64,000 nt of DNA from an uncultured Bacteroidales bacterium (GTDB taxonomy: Bacteria > Bacteroidota > Bacteroidia > Bacteroidales > SZUA-534): contig CADASL010000007.1 of NCBI GenBank assembly GCA_902790595.1, positions 94,200 to 158,199 on the forward strand, in the 5' to 3' direction. Both the position numbers and the translations under genes were made by a program. Within the stretch, counting starts at the first letter, position 1; every line of letters begins with the position of its first letter. This document shows positions 53,997-61,831 of the stretch, in pieces. Under the pieces are notes generated by a model. That model saw only the letters and a list, made by a program, of their open reading frames with translations. It ran no database searches and was not told the DNA's origin.

Positions 53997-54632
53997 ATGG
54001 AATACAAACAATTCGTTTTCAATCCGATACAGGAAAACACCTACGTTGTTTACGACGAGACTGGCGAAGCGGTCATCATTGATGCGGGCAATTTCAATGA
54101 GCGTGAGAATGCGGCTTTGGCCGATTTTGTCAGCGGCAAAGGGCTGACTGTCAAGGCGGTACTGTGCACTCACTGCCATTGGGACCATATTTTCGGGCTC
54201 GACTGGGTGGCGCAGCAGTATCAGCCGCAAATCTACTGCCACGCCGCCGACCTGGCGTGGATTGAGAATTTCGGCCACATCTGCGAGAGTTACGGCTTCG
54301 GCGAGCGCACAGTGGCCTATCCCACAAAGTTTTACAGCAATGGCGACATTGTCAGTTTCGGCAAGTCGGAACTGAAAGTGTTGAGCACGCCTGGACACTC
54401 GCAGGGCGGTGTGGCGCTCTACAGCAAGGCTGACAATCTGCTTTTCAGCGGCGACACGCTGTTTTTCAACAGCATAGGCCGTGCCGACCTGCCTGGCGGC
54501 GATGAGCAGCAACTCATCGAATCAATTAAAAACCAACTGCTTACCCTTCCCGACGACACCGCCGTGCTGCCTGGACACGGCTTGCAGACGTCAATCGGAT
54601 TTGAACGCACCAACAACCCTTATCTGCAATAA
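53997..54632 (+). CDS. Metallo-beta-lactamase-fold hydrolase (glyoxalase II-like)
   Basis: 211 residues from the ATG at 53997, chosen because the in-frame start upstream would place a signal-less extension over the hairpin repeat. The metal site THCHWDH (58-64) is the HxHxDH motif. It is followed by STPGHSQGGVALY, LLFSGDTLFFNSIGRADLPGG and the late PGHG. The pattern fits the short hydroxyacylglutathione-hydrolase-like group that splits thioesters. Its stop is 3 bases before the next gene, so they form an operon. Confidence 0.9.
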   Translation: MEYKQFVFNPIQENTYVVYDETGEAVIIDAGNFNERENAALADFVSGKGLTVKAVLCTHCHWDHIFGLDWVAQQYQPQIYCHAADLAWIENFGHICESYGFGERTVAYPTKFYSNGDIVSFGKSELKVLSTPGHSQGGVALYSKADNLLFSGDTLFFNSIGRADLPGGDEQQLIESIKNQLLTLPDDTAVLPGHGLQTSIGFERTNNPYLQ

Positions 54633-54635
54633 ACT

Positions 54636-57600
54636 ATGGAACAGCACTCGCAAAACCTTCTGACTGACAAAATGTTAGCCACCATCGGACTGATGACGGC
54701 CGAAGCGTCGCAGTTTGCCGACCGCAATTCGATGCTGCAATATGTGGCCAATACCGTGGCCGCGGGCTTCGACGCAACCGACGGTGTTTTTGTGTCGGTA
54801 GTTTACAAGGGCATCAGTTACACCAACGGACTGGCGGCCGCAGCCGCAGAGCGCATATCGGTGCCGATAGTGATTGTGGGCGAAGTGAAGGGCTCGATAA
54901 ACGTGTCGTGGCCAACAGCGCGCAATGTGAGCGATGCGACTGACAATCAGTATATTGAGTGCGTTGCCGATATTATCGCCACACAGGTGATGCGGCTCAA
55001 ATATGCCGACATTAAAGTGCAGAACCGCGAGAGAATCAAAGAGTTGGACGCCATCAACTACACCACGCAGATTGTGAAGCACGGACTGCCCATCGACGAG
55101 ACGCTGCAGAGCATCTGCAATATGCTGCCCCGCGCGTGGTTGCACAACGATTGGGCTGCGGCGCGCATCAAATTTCAGGACAAACAATACACGAGCCTGA
55201 ATTTTATGGTGACGCAATGGGGTATGAATGAGCAATTTGCGACCATCGACAACAAAAAAGGAAGCATTGAGATTTACTACCTGCGCGATTTTGAGCAGAG
55301 CGGCGAGCCCGTTTTCCTGCCCGAAGAGCGTAACCTGCTTGCCAACATTGCAAGGCTCATCACGGGCTACCTTAACAGTTTCAAAGGCAGCGAGATAATC
55401 CTGCAAAAGGCCGTCATCGACGTGCAGCAGCATCGCACCGACCAACTTCGGCGCTCGCTTTCGAAAGAGCACAAGCCGCTTCAGCAGTACTTCAACCAAC
55501 AAATGATGGACAAGTACGTCTATCTGGATATGATGAAGTACAAAATTAAGCATATACTCTTTGTATCAACACTTTACGACGCCTTCCTGCTCGAGAACGA
55601 CGACACGTTTTTCGAGAAGTTTATGGGCGAAATCTACCAATACAGCCTTTTCTCGCTGCCGCGAATCACGGGCGTCTCGTCGGAAGAAGACGCGCTCGAG
55701 ATTCTCGAAACCACGCCCATCGACCTTGTGATTCTAATGGTTGGCATCGACCGCGAGTCGCCCATCGCCTTGAGCGCCAAAATAAAGGAAATGAACGACT
55801 CGATTCCCGTCTATCTGCTTATAAATAAGAAGGATGACGAGAAATACTTCAACAATCTGATACCCACCATCACATCGGTCGACAAAATGTTTGTCTGGAC
55901 GGGCGACACGTCGATTATCTTCGCCATTGTCAAGTCGATAGAAGACAGCGTGAACGTGGCCAACGACACCAAGGTGGGCCTGGTTCGCGTGATTCTGCTA
56001 ATTGAAGACTCGCCGTCGTATTACTCTCGTTATCTGCAGATTCTGTACTCGATTGTGTTCGACCAAGTGCAGAAACTGCTGCCCGAAGTTGAGAAGAACG
56101 AACTGAATAAAATCACAAAAATTCGGTCGCGGCCGAAGATTCTGCACGCGCGGAATTACGAAGAAGCCATCGCTATCTTCAACAAATACAAGGACTTTTT
56201 GCTGTGCGTGATTTCGGACGTTGAGTTCGACTGGGGCGGCAAGCCCGACAAGCAGGCGGGGCTGAAGTTTGTGAAATATATGCGCGAGCAGGTCTTCAGC
56301 GTGCCTGTGATTCTGCAATCGACTGAAGACGTGCAACTTGAGAACGCATCGGAAAACAAGATTTTCTTCATCAACAAAAACAGCGCAACCCTGTTCGACG
56401 ACCTGCGCCGCCACCTGATTAAGTATCTGGGCTATGGCGATTTTCTGTTCCGAACCAAGGACGGCAAGGACATTGGGGTGGCGCACTCGCTGCGTGAGTT
56501 TGAAATGCTCATCCACGACGTGCCGCAGGACTCGTTTGTGCGCCACGCCATTAAGAATCAGTACTCTATCTGGCTTATGGCGCGCGGCGAAATCCAACTG
56601 GCGCGGACCATCAACGCTATGCGGTTGGAAGACCGAAACGACATTGAGCAGTCGCGGCAGGACGTGCTGAACGCCATCCGCGTCTATCGCGAGCAGAAAA
56701 AGAAGGGCAAGGTGCTCTCGTACGACGAGACTTCGACCGTTGACGAGCACAACATTGTGCGCTTTGCGGGCGGCACAATGGGCGGCAAGGGGCGCGGTTT
56801 GGCCTTCATCGACGTGCTCATCTACAACCTTGATTTGGGCGACCTGGCCAAGCGCATCAACCTGCTCACGCCGACAACAGTCATCATCGGCACCGACGAG
56901 TTTGATACTTTTATGGAACGTAACAAACTGTATGTCAAGGTTATCGACCCCGAAGTATCGTATCAGCGCCTGCGCGAATTGTTCTACTACAGCAATTTGA
57001 GCCTTGAACTTGAGCGGCGCGTGCGCGATTTTGTGAACCACATCGACAAACCGCTTGTGGTGCGCTCGTCGAGCACATCGGAAGATTCTATCAATCAGCC
57101 GTTTGCGGGCGTTTTTGATACTTACATCGTGCCCAACGGCGAAAACAAGGAAAAGACCTTCCAACTGGTTTGCGACGCCATCAAACTGGTCTATGCGTCA
57201 GTCTATTCCGACCAAGCGCGGGGCTATTTCAACGCCATCAACCACAAGATTGAAGGCGAGAAAATGGCCGTTATTATTCAGGAACTTGTTGGTACTCAAT
57301 TTGGTAACTACTATTATCCGCACATCAGCGGCGTGGCGCAGTCGTACAATTTCTACCCCATTGCCGATATGAAGCCCGAAGAAGGTTACGCCGTAATTGC
57401 AATGGGATTAGGCAGTTACGTGGTCGACGGGTGGAAGGCCTACCGATTCTCGCCGCGCTACCCGAAGGTGTCAATGTACACCACGCAGTCGCTGCTGCAG
57501 ACCACGCAGACGCAGTTCTACGCGCTCGACCTGACCAACACCGACCCCGATTTTCTGGCCGACGGCGAACTGGCGGCCGTGAAAATGGTTGACATCTACG

Positions 57601-58433
57601 ACGCCGAAGAGCACGGCACGCTGAAGCATCTGGCATCGGTTTACAATGCTGATAATGACACCGTTAGGCCTGGAACCGACGGCTACGGGCCGCGAGTGCT
57701 GAATTTTGCTGATATTCTGCAATATAACTACTTCCCGCTGGCCGAGACCATCGACACCATTCTGGCCACCGTCCGCGACGCTTTCGGCTCGCCTGTCGAG
57801 ATTGAGTACGCCGTGAACCTGACGCCTGGCCTTGACGGCAAACCATCGTTCTATCTGCTTCAGATTAAGCCACTTGTGGGCGCAAACACCATCGAGACCG
57901 ACTGCAACATTTTTGAGCAGAAAGAGCGGCTATGGCTCTACACGCAGCAGAGTTTGGGCAACGGCACGCTGAATGACATCGAAGACGTGATTTACATCGA
58001 CAACGAGAAGTTTAACAAGTTGGAAACCATTGAAATGGCCGAAGAAATCAACCGCCTGAACACAATGATGATTGAAGAAGGCCGCAAGTATATCTTGATT
58101 GGTCCTGGGCGTTGGGGCTCGAGCGACCGTTTTCTGGGCGTTCCCGTCGATTGGTCGCAGATTTCGAACGCGCGTGTGATTGTGGAAATCGGCCTGAACG
58201 ACTATCCGCTCGACTTTTCGCTTGGCTCGCATTTCTTCCACAATGTCACGTCGATGAACATTGGCTATTTTGCTGTGCAGAACCATTCGGCAAAGAGTTT
58301 TATCCGTTGGGAAGTGCTTGACAATCAGGAAACAATACACGCCACAAAACATTTCCGCCATATCCGCTTCAACCACCCCGTCACCGTTGTGATGGATGGA
58401 AAAGAGAAGGTGGCGGGGATTTGTGTGGATTAA
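54636..58433 (+). CDS. GAF/receiver-like/PEP-pyruvate-binding signalling protein
   Basis: 1265 residues. GAF-like domains occupy roughly 10-260. Two response-regulator-like segments follow: one around 300-430 (LFVSTLYDAFLLENDD) and one around 450-590 (LLIEDSPSYYSRYLQ, LLCVISDVEFDWGGK). From about 705 the protein is the ATP-grasp PPDK_N/PEP-synthase N-domain: VRFAGGTMGGKGRGLAF, PLVVRSSSTSEDS with FAGVFDTY, VIIQELVG. The phosphohistidine and PEP-binding barrel domains of PEP synthase are not seen, so it cannot run the full reaction. This suggests a regulatory or phosphotransfer role. It is coupled to the MBL gene upstream. Confidence 0.85.
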   Translation: MEQHSQNLLTDKMLATIGLMTAEASQFADRNSMLQYVANTVAAGFDATDGVFVSVVYKGISYTNGLAAAAAERISVPIVIVGEVKGSINVSWPTARNVSDATDNQYIECVADIIATQVMRLKYADIKVQNRERIKELDAINYTTQIVKHGLPIDETLQSICNMLPRAWLHNDWAAARIKFQDKQYTSLNFMVTQWGMNEQFATIDNKKGSIEIYYLRDFEQSGEPVFLPEERNLLANIARLITGYLNSFKGSEIILQKAVIDVQQHRTDQLRRSLSKEHKPLQQYFNQQMMDKYVYLDMMKYKIKHILFVSTLYDAFLLENDDTFFEKFMGEIYQYSLFSLPRITGVSSEEDALEILETTPIDLVILMVGIDRESPIALSAKIKEMNDSIPVYLLINKKDDEKYFNNLIPTITSVDKMFVWTGDTSIIFAIVKSIEDSVNVANDTKVGLVRVILLIEDSPSYYSRYLQILYSIVFDQVQKLLPEVEKNELNKITKIRSRPKILHARNYEEAIAIFNKYKDFLLCVISDVEFDWGGKPDKQAGLKFVKYMREQVFSVPVILQSTEDVQLENASENKIFFINKNSATLFDDLRRHLIKYLGYGDFLFRTKDGKDIGVAHSLREFEMLIHDVPQDSFVRHAIKNQYSIWLMARGEIQLARTINAMRLEDRNDIEQSRQDVLNAIRVYREQKKKGKVLSYDETSTVDEHNIVRFAGGTMGGKGRGLAFIDVLIYNLDLGDLAKRINLLTPTTVIIGTDEFDTFMERNKLYVKVIDPEVSYQRLRELFYYSNLSLELERRVRDFVNHIDKPLVVRSSSTSEDSINQPFAGVFDTYIVPNGENKEKTFQLVCDAIKLVYASVYSDQARGYFNAINHKIEGEKMAVIIQELVGTQFGNYYYPHISGVAQSYNFYPIADMKPEEGYAVIAMGLGSYVVDGWKAYRFSPRYPKVSMYTTQSLLQTTQTQFYALDLTNTDPDFLADGELAAVKMVDIYDAEEHGTLKHLASVYNADNDTVRPGTDGYGPRVLNFADILQYNYFPLAETIDTILATVRDAFGSPVEIEYAVNLTPGLDGKPSFYLLQIKPLVGANTIETDCNIFEQKERLWLYTQQSLGNGTLNDIEDVIYIDNEKFNKLETIEMAEEINRLNTMMIEEGRKYILIGPGRWGSSDRFLGVPVDWSQISNARVIVEIGLNDYPLDFSLGSHFFHNVTSMNIGYFAVQNHSAKSFIRWEVLDNQETIHATKHFRHIRFNHPVTVVMDGKEKVAGICVD

Positions 58434-58445
58434 GGATTTGATTAA

Positions 58446-58496
58446 TTGCACTTCGCGAAGTGCAATTTTGCCAAAATTTTGCACTTTCTGAAGTGC
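58446..58496 (+). repeat. Two palindromes at 33-base spacing before the GNAT operon
   Basis: TTGCACTTCGCGAAGTGCAA (58446-58465) is a perfect 20-base palindrome. GCACTTTCTGAAGTGC (58481-58496) repeats its core exactly 33 bases later (58448 to 58481). The first is followed by TTTT and could also act as a weak terminator for the PEP-binding gene. Confidence 0.8.
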
Positions 58497-58543
58497 AGAT
58501 TTATATGCAACGCTCAACAAAATTTCATTTTATGTTGAGATAC

Positions 58544-58575
58544 TTGCTAATTTTGTATCGGAATTAGTACCTTTG
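58544..58575 (+). promoter_or_regulatory. Promoter of the small-ORF/GNAT operon
   Basis: TTG at 58544-58546, 21 bases, TACCTTTG at 58568-58575, only 14 bases before the first ATG. Confidence 0.75.
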
Positions 58576-58589
58576 GGCGAAATAAACAA

Positions 58590-58757
58590 ATGGCTATGGC
58601 ACACGTAATTAAAGACACACCGGTTTTGAAAGGCGTTGATGCTGAAAATTTTGTCCGCAATCTTTACTCAAAAAAGAAAACTGACAAAAAGAGGCAGGAA
58701 CGTATGGAGAAAAACTATGAATACCTATGCCGTATTGCATCGTTCAAAATCAAATAG
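58590..58757 (+). CDS. Small basic protein upstream of GNAT (candidate antitoxin)
   Basis: 55 residues from ATG 58590, or 53 from the ATG at 58596. It is Lys/Arg-rich, starts MAMAHVIKDTPVLKGVDAEN and ends with YEYLCRIASFKIK. It stops 4 bases before the GNAT ATG. A good promoter lies just ahead, so the short ORF is the first gene of a two-gene operon. I do not recognise a DNA-binding fold. Small ORFs of this kind in front of GNAT genes recur in Bacteroidetes, and an antitoxin role is inferred only from context. Confidence 0.65.
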   Translation: MAMAHVIKDTPVLKGVDAENFVRNLYSKKKTDKKRQERMEKNYEYLCRIASFKIK

Positions 58758-58761
58758 ATAG

Positions 58762-59289
58762 ATGAGCGAATCGTTTGTTAAACTGACCGACGAGCACGCA
58801 ATCAAATCATTTGACTGTGGCGATTCGGAAATAGAGACTGACCTGAAAAACTTCCTGTTTCAAAACGCCAAACCATATCTTGCCGAAAAAATGGGTGTAA
58901 CCTATTTGATTGAAAACGAGCAAGCCACCATTTCATATTGCACCATTCTGAACGACAAAATCTCGATGTCGGTTGATGAAAAGAAAATCTGGAACAGGAT
59001 TAACCGCAACATTAGAAACGAAAAGCACCGAAAAAGTTATCCGGCAATCAAGATAGGTTGTTTGGCTACCAATACCAACTATAAAAATCAAGGATACGCA
59101 TCGGCCATTCTCGATTTCATTTTAAAGCACCTGTTGAGCGACGAGCAGTTTTCGGGGTGCCGATTCCTGACAGTTGACGCATACAACACACCCGCTATTC
59201 TGAAATTCTATACCGACTATGGTTTCAATTTCTTTACTGCGAAAGATATTGAATCCAAAACACGGGCAATGTATTTAGATATTTGTTAG
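58762..59289 (+). CDS. GNAT-family N-acetyltransferase (candidate toxin)
   Basis: 175 residues. The N-terminal pattern FDCGDSEIETDLKNFLFQNA resembles the FxCG-x-LxxFL start of the TacT/AtaT-like tRNA-acetylating toxins. The acetyl-CoA motif is IGCLATNTNYKNQGYASAIL (Q/RxxGxA-like NQGYA), followed by LTVDAYNTPAILKFYTDYGF with the usual aromatic end. The small ORF 4 bases upstream would be the antitoxin. An ordinary GNAT enzyme acting on another substrate cannot be excluded. The pair follows palindromes with 33-base spacing. Confidence 0.8.
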   Translation: MSESFVKLTDEHAIKSFDCGDSEIETDLKNFLFQNAKPYLAEKMGVTYLIENEQATISYCTILNDKISMSVDEKKIWNRINRNIRNEKHRKSYPAIKIGCLATNTNYKNQGYASAILDFILKHLLSDEQFSGCRFLTVDAYNTPAILKFYTDYGFNFFTAKDIESKTRAMYLDIC

Positions 59290-59360
59290 TTGGGCTTAAC
59301 AAAGCACTTCCGCCACACACCGATTTAAAACAATTCCGTTAGCAAATGTTTTACAATTAA

Positions 59361-59368
59361 TATCTTTG
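59361..59368 (+). promoter_or_regulatory. -7 element of the structured leader or RNA
   Basis: TATCTTTG, 243 bases before the HTH gene start. It would start a transcript near 59375. The -33 is not clear. Confidence 0.5.
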
Positions 59369-59374
59369 CAAAAA

Positions 59375-59595
59375 AAAACGATTAAAACACATAATGTAAA
59401 CAGAGACAATATTTTGACATATTAAATAGCGATTAGAGGCTATTCTTGATACTCAACTTCCACAATTGTCATTTTGACATACCTTCAAGAATAAGTTTCC
59501 ATTGCGCCATTGCAGGATGGCGTGGAAAAACTTGTGAAGGTGTGGGGTGTGGAAGCCCGAGTATCAGCAGGTTATGACTTCCACGCTTTTTTTTT
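59375..59595 (+). ncRNA. Candidate structured RNA (6S-like rod or attenuating leader)
   Basis: The predicted pairing forms a long rod. The closing part pairs GATACTC (59448-59454) with GAGTATC (59559-59565), and CTTCCACA (59457-59464) with TGTGGAAG (59548-59555). A bubble of about 18 by 8 bases follows. The tip pairs CTTC/GAAG, AAGTTT/AAACTT, CCA/TGG and CGCCAT/ATGGCG around TGCAGG. GTGGAAG (59549) can instead pair with CTTCCAC (59578-59584) ahead of T9, giving a terminator, so two exclusive folds exist. The rod with a central bubble resembles 6S RNA, but an attenuator for the HTH gene is as likely. The 321-base gap 59290-59611 has no protein gene. Confidence 0.5.
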
Positions 59596-59611
59596 GTAAA
59601 ATGACAATGCA

Positions 59612-59950
59612 ATGGCCACGCAGCAGAATCTTCATATTGGGCAATTAATCAAATCCGTTTTCGACGCGAGCGGGTTGAGCGTGACTGAATTTGCGCGGCG
59701 CATAAACTGCGGACGGTCTAACATCTATTTCATTTTTGAGCGAAGCAGCATCGATGTGATGCAACTCATTGACATTAGCAACGCTCTGAACCACAACTTT
59801 TTCGATGATATTGAACTTCAATGCGGCATAAAATCAACCCTTTGCCCGCGACAAATCAACATAACCCTAAATATCAGCGATTTAGACAACGACAAAGCCG
59901 CGAGGATTGCCCGTTTCCTTGAAGAATTACACGAAACTGACCGTCAGTAA
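59612..59950 (+). CDS. Small HTH (XRE-like) DNA-binding protein
   Basis: 112 residues. The N-terminal 60 residues look like an HTH: IGQLIKSVFDASGLSVTEFA, then RRINCGRSNIYFIFERSSID, where the SVTEFARRINC and RSNIYFIF helices fit an XRE fold. The C-terminus has a short beta strand and helix (INITLNISDLD, AARIARFLEEL). It begins 16 bases after the T-run of the terminator-like hairpin, so its transcription may depend on read-through. ATTGTCATTTT-type sequences lie just in front and may be operators. Targets are unknown. Confidence 0.75.
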   Translation: MATQQNLHIGQLIKSVFDASGLSVTEFARRINCGRSNIYFIFERSSIDVMQLIDISNALNHNFFDDIELQCGIKSTLCPRQINITLNISDLDNDKAARIARFLEELHETDRQ

Positions 59951-59951
59951 T

Positions 59952-59970
59952 ATTGACGCTTTGCGTCAAT
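59952..59970 (+). repeat. Hairpin ATTGACGC/GCGTCAAT after the HTH gene
   Basis: Eight-base perfect stem with a TTT loop, one base past the HTH stop. It has no T-run, so it could be a weak terminator or a binding site. The neighbouring ACTGACCGTCAGT (59936-59948) is also palindromic and lies over the gene end. Confidence 0.6.
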
Positions 59971-60065
59971 GATTGTGATAGTAAAGGGTTGATAATATGG
60001 GAATTAAACGTGTAATTTTATAAAATATTTTTTTTATTGTTATGTTAAATTATAATTTTTTAAAA

Positions 60066-60653
60066 ATGAAAAAGATTTTGTTATCGGTGGTAATCACTAT
60101 TGCAGCAATGCAACTATCAGCACAGCAAATTGTTGTTGACAAAGTAGAAGAAAACGGTACAAGATTAATTGTTACTCAAAAAGTTTATAGCGGATACCCT
60201 GGTATATACGTGGGGTTGAGTTCATATAGGGTAAAAATTGGGCAATCAGACACCACTGTTTATAAATTAAGTATAAGGTACGGAAGCCAAAATAATCGAC
60301 AAATTTCTGTAGGAAGAAAACTACTATTAAAATTATCTGATAATAATATTATTACACTAGAAAATGCAGAAGAGATTGGAGCAACAGATTACACGAGCGA
60401 ATTAGTTCAGCCTGGTACGTATTATGAGCGTATAGTTTACTATGTTTTCCCTGATTACGACATAACAGAAAGCCAAATATCACAAATTTGCAAAAATGAA
60501 GTCATAAAAATCAGGTTAGAGTATAATTCTGGTGAATATACTATAGAAGAAACAAAAAGGAAGAAAAACAAATTTGCCACAGTGATACGAAATGCTTATT
60601 CGGAAATACAAGAGGCATATAAAACCGAAAAAGATATATATACTGATTTCTAA
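60066..60653 (+). CDS. Secreted protein of unknown function, AT-rich
   Basis: 195 residues from the ATG at 60066 (MKKILLSVVITIAAMQLSAQ, a signal peptide). The in-frame ATG at 60042 would spoil the signal. The rest is beta-rich, with no motif that I recognise; residues about 60-130 contain several Tyr/Ser strands. The last 30 residues are basic. The base composition is far more AT-rich than that of the genes on either side, which suggests recent acquisition. It is 33 bases from the next AT-rich gene and probably cotranscribed. Confidence 0.65.
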   Translation: MKKILLSVVITIAAMQLSAQQIVVDKVEENGTRLIVTQKVYSGYPGIYVGLSSYRVKIGQSDTTVYKLSIRYGSQNNRQISVGRKLLLKLSDNNIITLENAEEIGATDYTSELVQPGTYYERIVYYVFPDYDITESQISQICKNEVIKIRLEYNSGEYTIEETKRKKNKFATVIRNAYSEIQEAYKTEKDIYTDF

Positions 60654-60686
60654 ACAAACTGATTTGACAAATAGAACTTTTAAGTT

Positions 60687-61589
60687 ATGAAATCAAAACA
60701 TTTTTTTCCATTAGTATTTCTCATCTTAACCACGATTTTAATAGGACCTTCTACTTATGCGGCAGGCTGGACGGTCTTTGTCAATAAGAATGGTATATAT
60801 AAATCATTTGATGAAAACAAAGACATTGTTTCAACATTCAAATTAACAGAAAAAACACCAAAAGGTTCATTTGCTTACTATCGCAGTTGTTTAGGATATT
60901 TGGATGGAGAATTATTATTTTATATGACAAAGGATTATAGTACAATAGCATTGAATGCATTCAACAATAAAGTGGTTTTCGTTATGCTTTCAGATGATAC
61001 TAAAACCATTTTAACACAAGAGGATGTTGATACGTATTTGTCTAATTATAAATATAGCGATAGTGAATTCGTAAGAAACCTAAATACAGCTGTAAGCGAA
61101 AAAAATATTAGAAAAGATTTTGTGGAAAAATCCCTTGGTGTTAAGGCAATTAATAATACCATAACAGATGAAGAACACGGATATGTATATACTTTTACTG
61201 GTGGTATTTTGTCTAGTTATAAGAGTAGTGACGGATTAAGTGATGATGCGAAAAAAGTAAAAACAGATTTCCCTAATATTTTTAATGATATTAGATTCAA
61301 AGCAACAGGGTTATACGGAGCATCAACAACCCGTGTTCTTGATTACATAAATGGTCAATGTAAATATTTTATGCGTATTGATATTGACTTTATTTCAAAG
61401 GCGAAAGACCCTTCTATCAACTATAATTATGCATTACTATATTGTATTCTTTACGAAGGAATGACACTAAATGAATTTAATATACTTGTTCCCAATGCAG
61501 AATTATCATCAAGTGTTGATAATTATATAATTATGACTTGTGGTAGTTATATTTTTACATTTAAAAACAAAGTGCTTGTTAAAAAGTAA
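60687..61589 (+). CDS. Secreted protein of unknown function, AT-rich
   Basis: 300 residues. Signal peptide MKSKHFFPLVFLILTTILIG, then PSTYAAG. The mature part is not recognised; it has repeated beta strands and Tyr-rich segments (GYVYTFTGGILSSYKSSDG). It has no sorting domain or lipobox. Together with the preceding gene it forms an AT-rich pair that looks foreign here. A T9SS sorting-domain fragment lies 33 bases downstream in a different frame (offset 2), so it is not part of this protein. Confidence 0.65.
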   Translation: MKSKHFFPLVFLILTTILIGPSTYAAGWTVFVNKNGIYKSFDENKDIVSTFKLTEKTPKGSFAYYRSCLGYLDGELLFYMTKDYSTIALNAFNNKVVFVMLSDDTKTILTQEDVDTYLSNYKYSDSEFVRNLNTAVSEKNIRKDFVEKSLGVKAINNTITDEEHGYVYTFTGGILSSYKSSDGLSDDAKKVKTDFPNIFNDIRFKATGLYGASTTRVLDYINGQCKYFMRIDIDFISKAKDPSINYNYALLYCILYEGMTLNEFNILVPNAELSSSVDNYIIMTCGSYIFTFKNKVLVKK

Positions 61590-61621
61590 CTAAAATCCTA
61601 TGTAAAACCATTATAATTTAA

Positions 61622-61774
61622 AACGCCACCGAAGTAATCCGAATTTACAATGCAATGGGCGCATTGGTTGGTAGGGACGCGATTAATCGCGTCCGTACGG
61701 AAATCCCCGTAAATGGTACAGGCGTTTACATTGTAAAAACTGGTGGCGTGGTGAAACGGGTTATGGTGAATTGA
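61622..61774 (+). pseudogene. Stranded T9SS type A sorting-domain fragment
   Basis: A 50-codon open stretch with no start that would make a protein, directly after an in-frame TAA (61619). It reads EVIRIYNAMGALV, GRDAINRVRT, EIPVNGTGVYIVKTGG and VVKRVMVN then TGA. The end is the same as that of the secreted carboxypeptidase at 36275 (VKRVMVN). The middle ten residues are encoded by a 28-base palindrome (61671-61698). The GC-rich fragment follows two AT-rich genes, so the body of the original secreted protein has probably been lost or replaced. Confidence 0.85.
61671..61698 (+). repeat. 28-base palindrome GTAGGGACG...CGTCCGTAC
   Basis: Arms GTAGGGACGCG and CGCGTCCGTAC around ATTAAT, inside the sorting-domain fragment and read through in frame. 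Confidence 0.85.
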
Positions 61775-61803
61775 GAATTTGGTAAATAATTGATAATGTG
61801 ATT

Positions 61804-61831
61804 GTAGAGACGCGATTAATCGCGTCTCTAC
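61804..61831 (+). repeat. 28-base perfect palindrome GTAGAGACG...CGTCTCTAC
   Basis: Exact palindrome: GTAGAGACGCG, ATTAAT, CGCGTCTCTAC. 106 bases after the previous copy. The rest of 61775-62020 holds no gene; ATTGTCATTTTG occurs at 61934-61945. Confidence 0.88.

Noticed and set aside
58446..58465. Palindrome after the PEP-binding gene as a plain terminator only
   Set aside because: A short TTTT follows, so termination is possible, but the second copy exactly 33 bases on is not explained by a terminator. It is kept as an array with this caveat.
59612..59950. A type II toxin-antitoxin pair of the HTH gene with the GNAT gene
   Set aside because: They are separated by 322 bases with their own promoter-like and terminator-like signals, so a shared operon is not supported.
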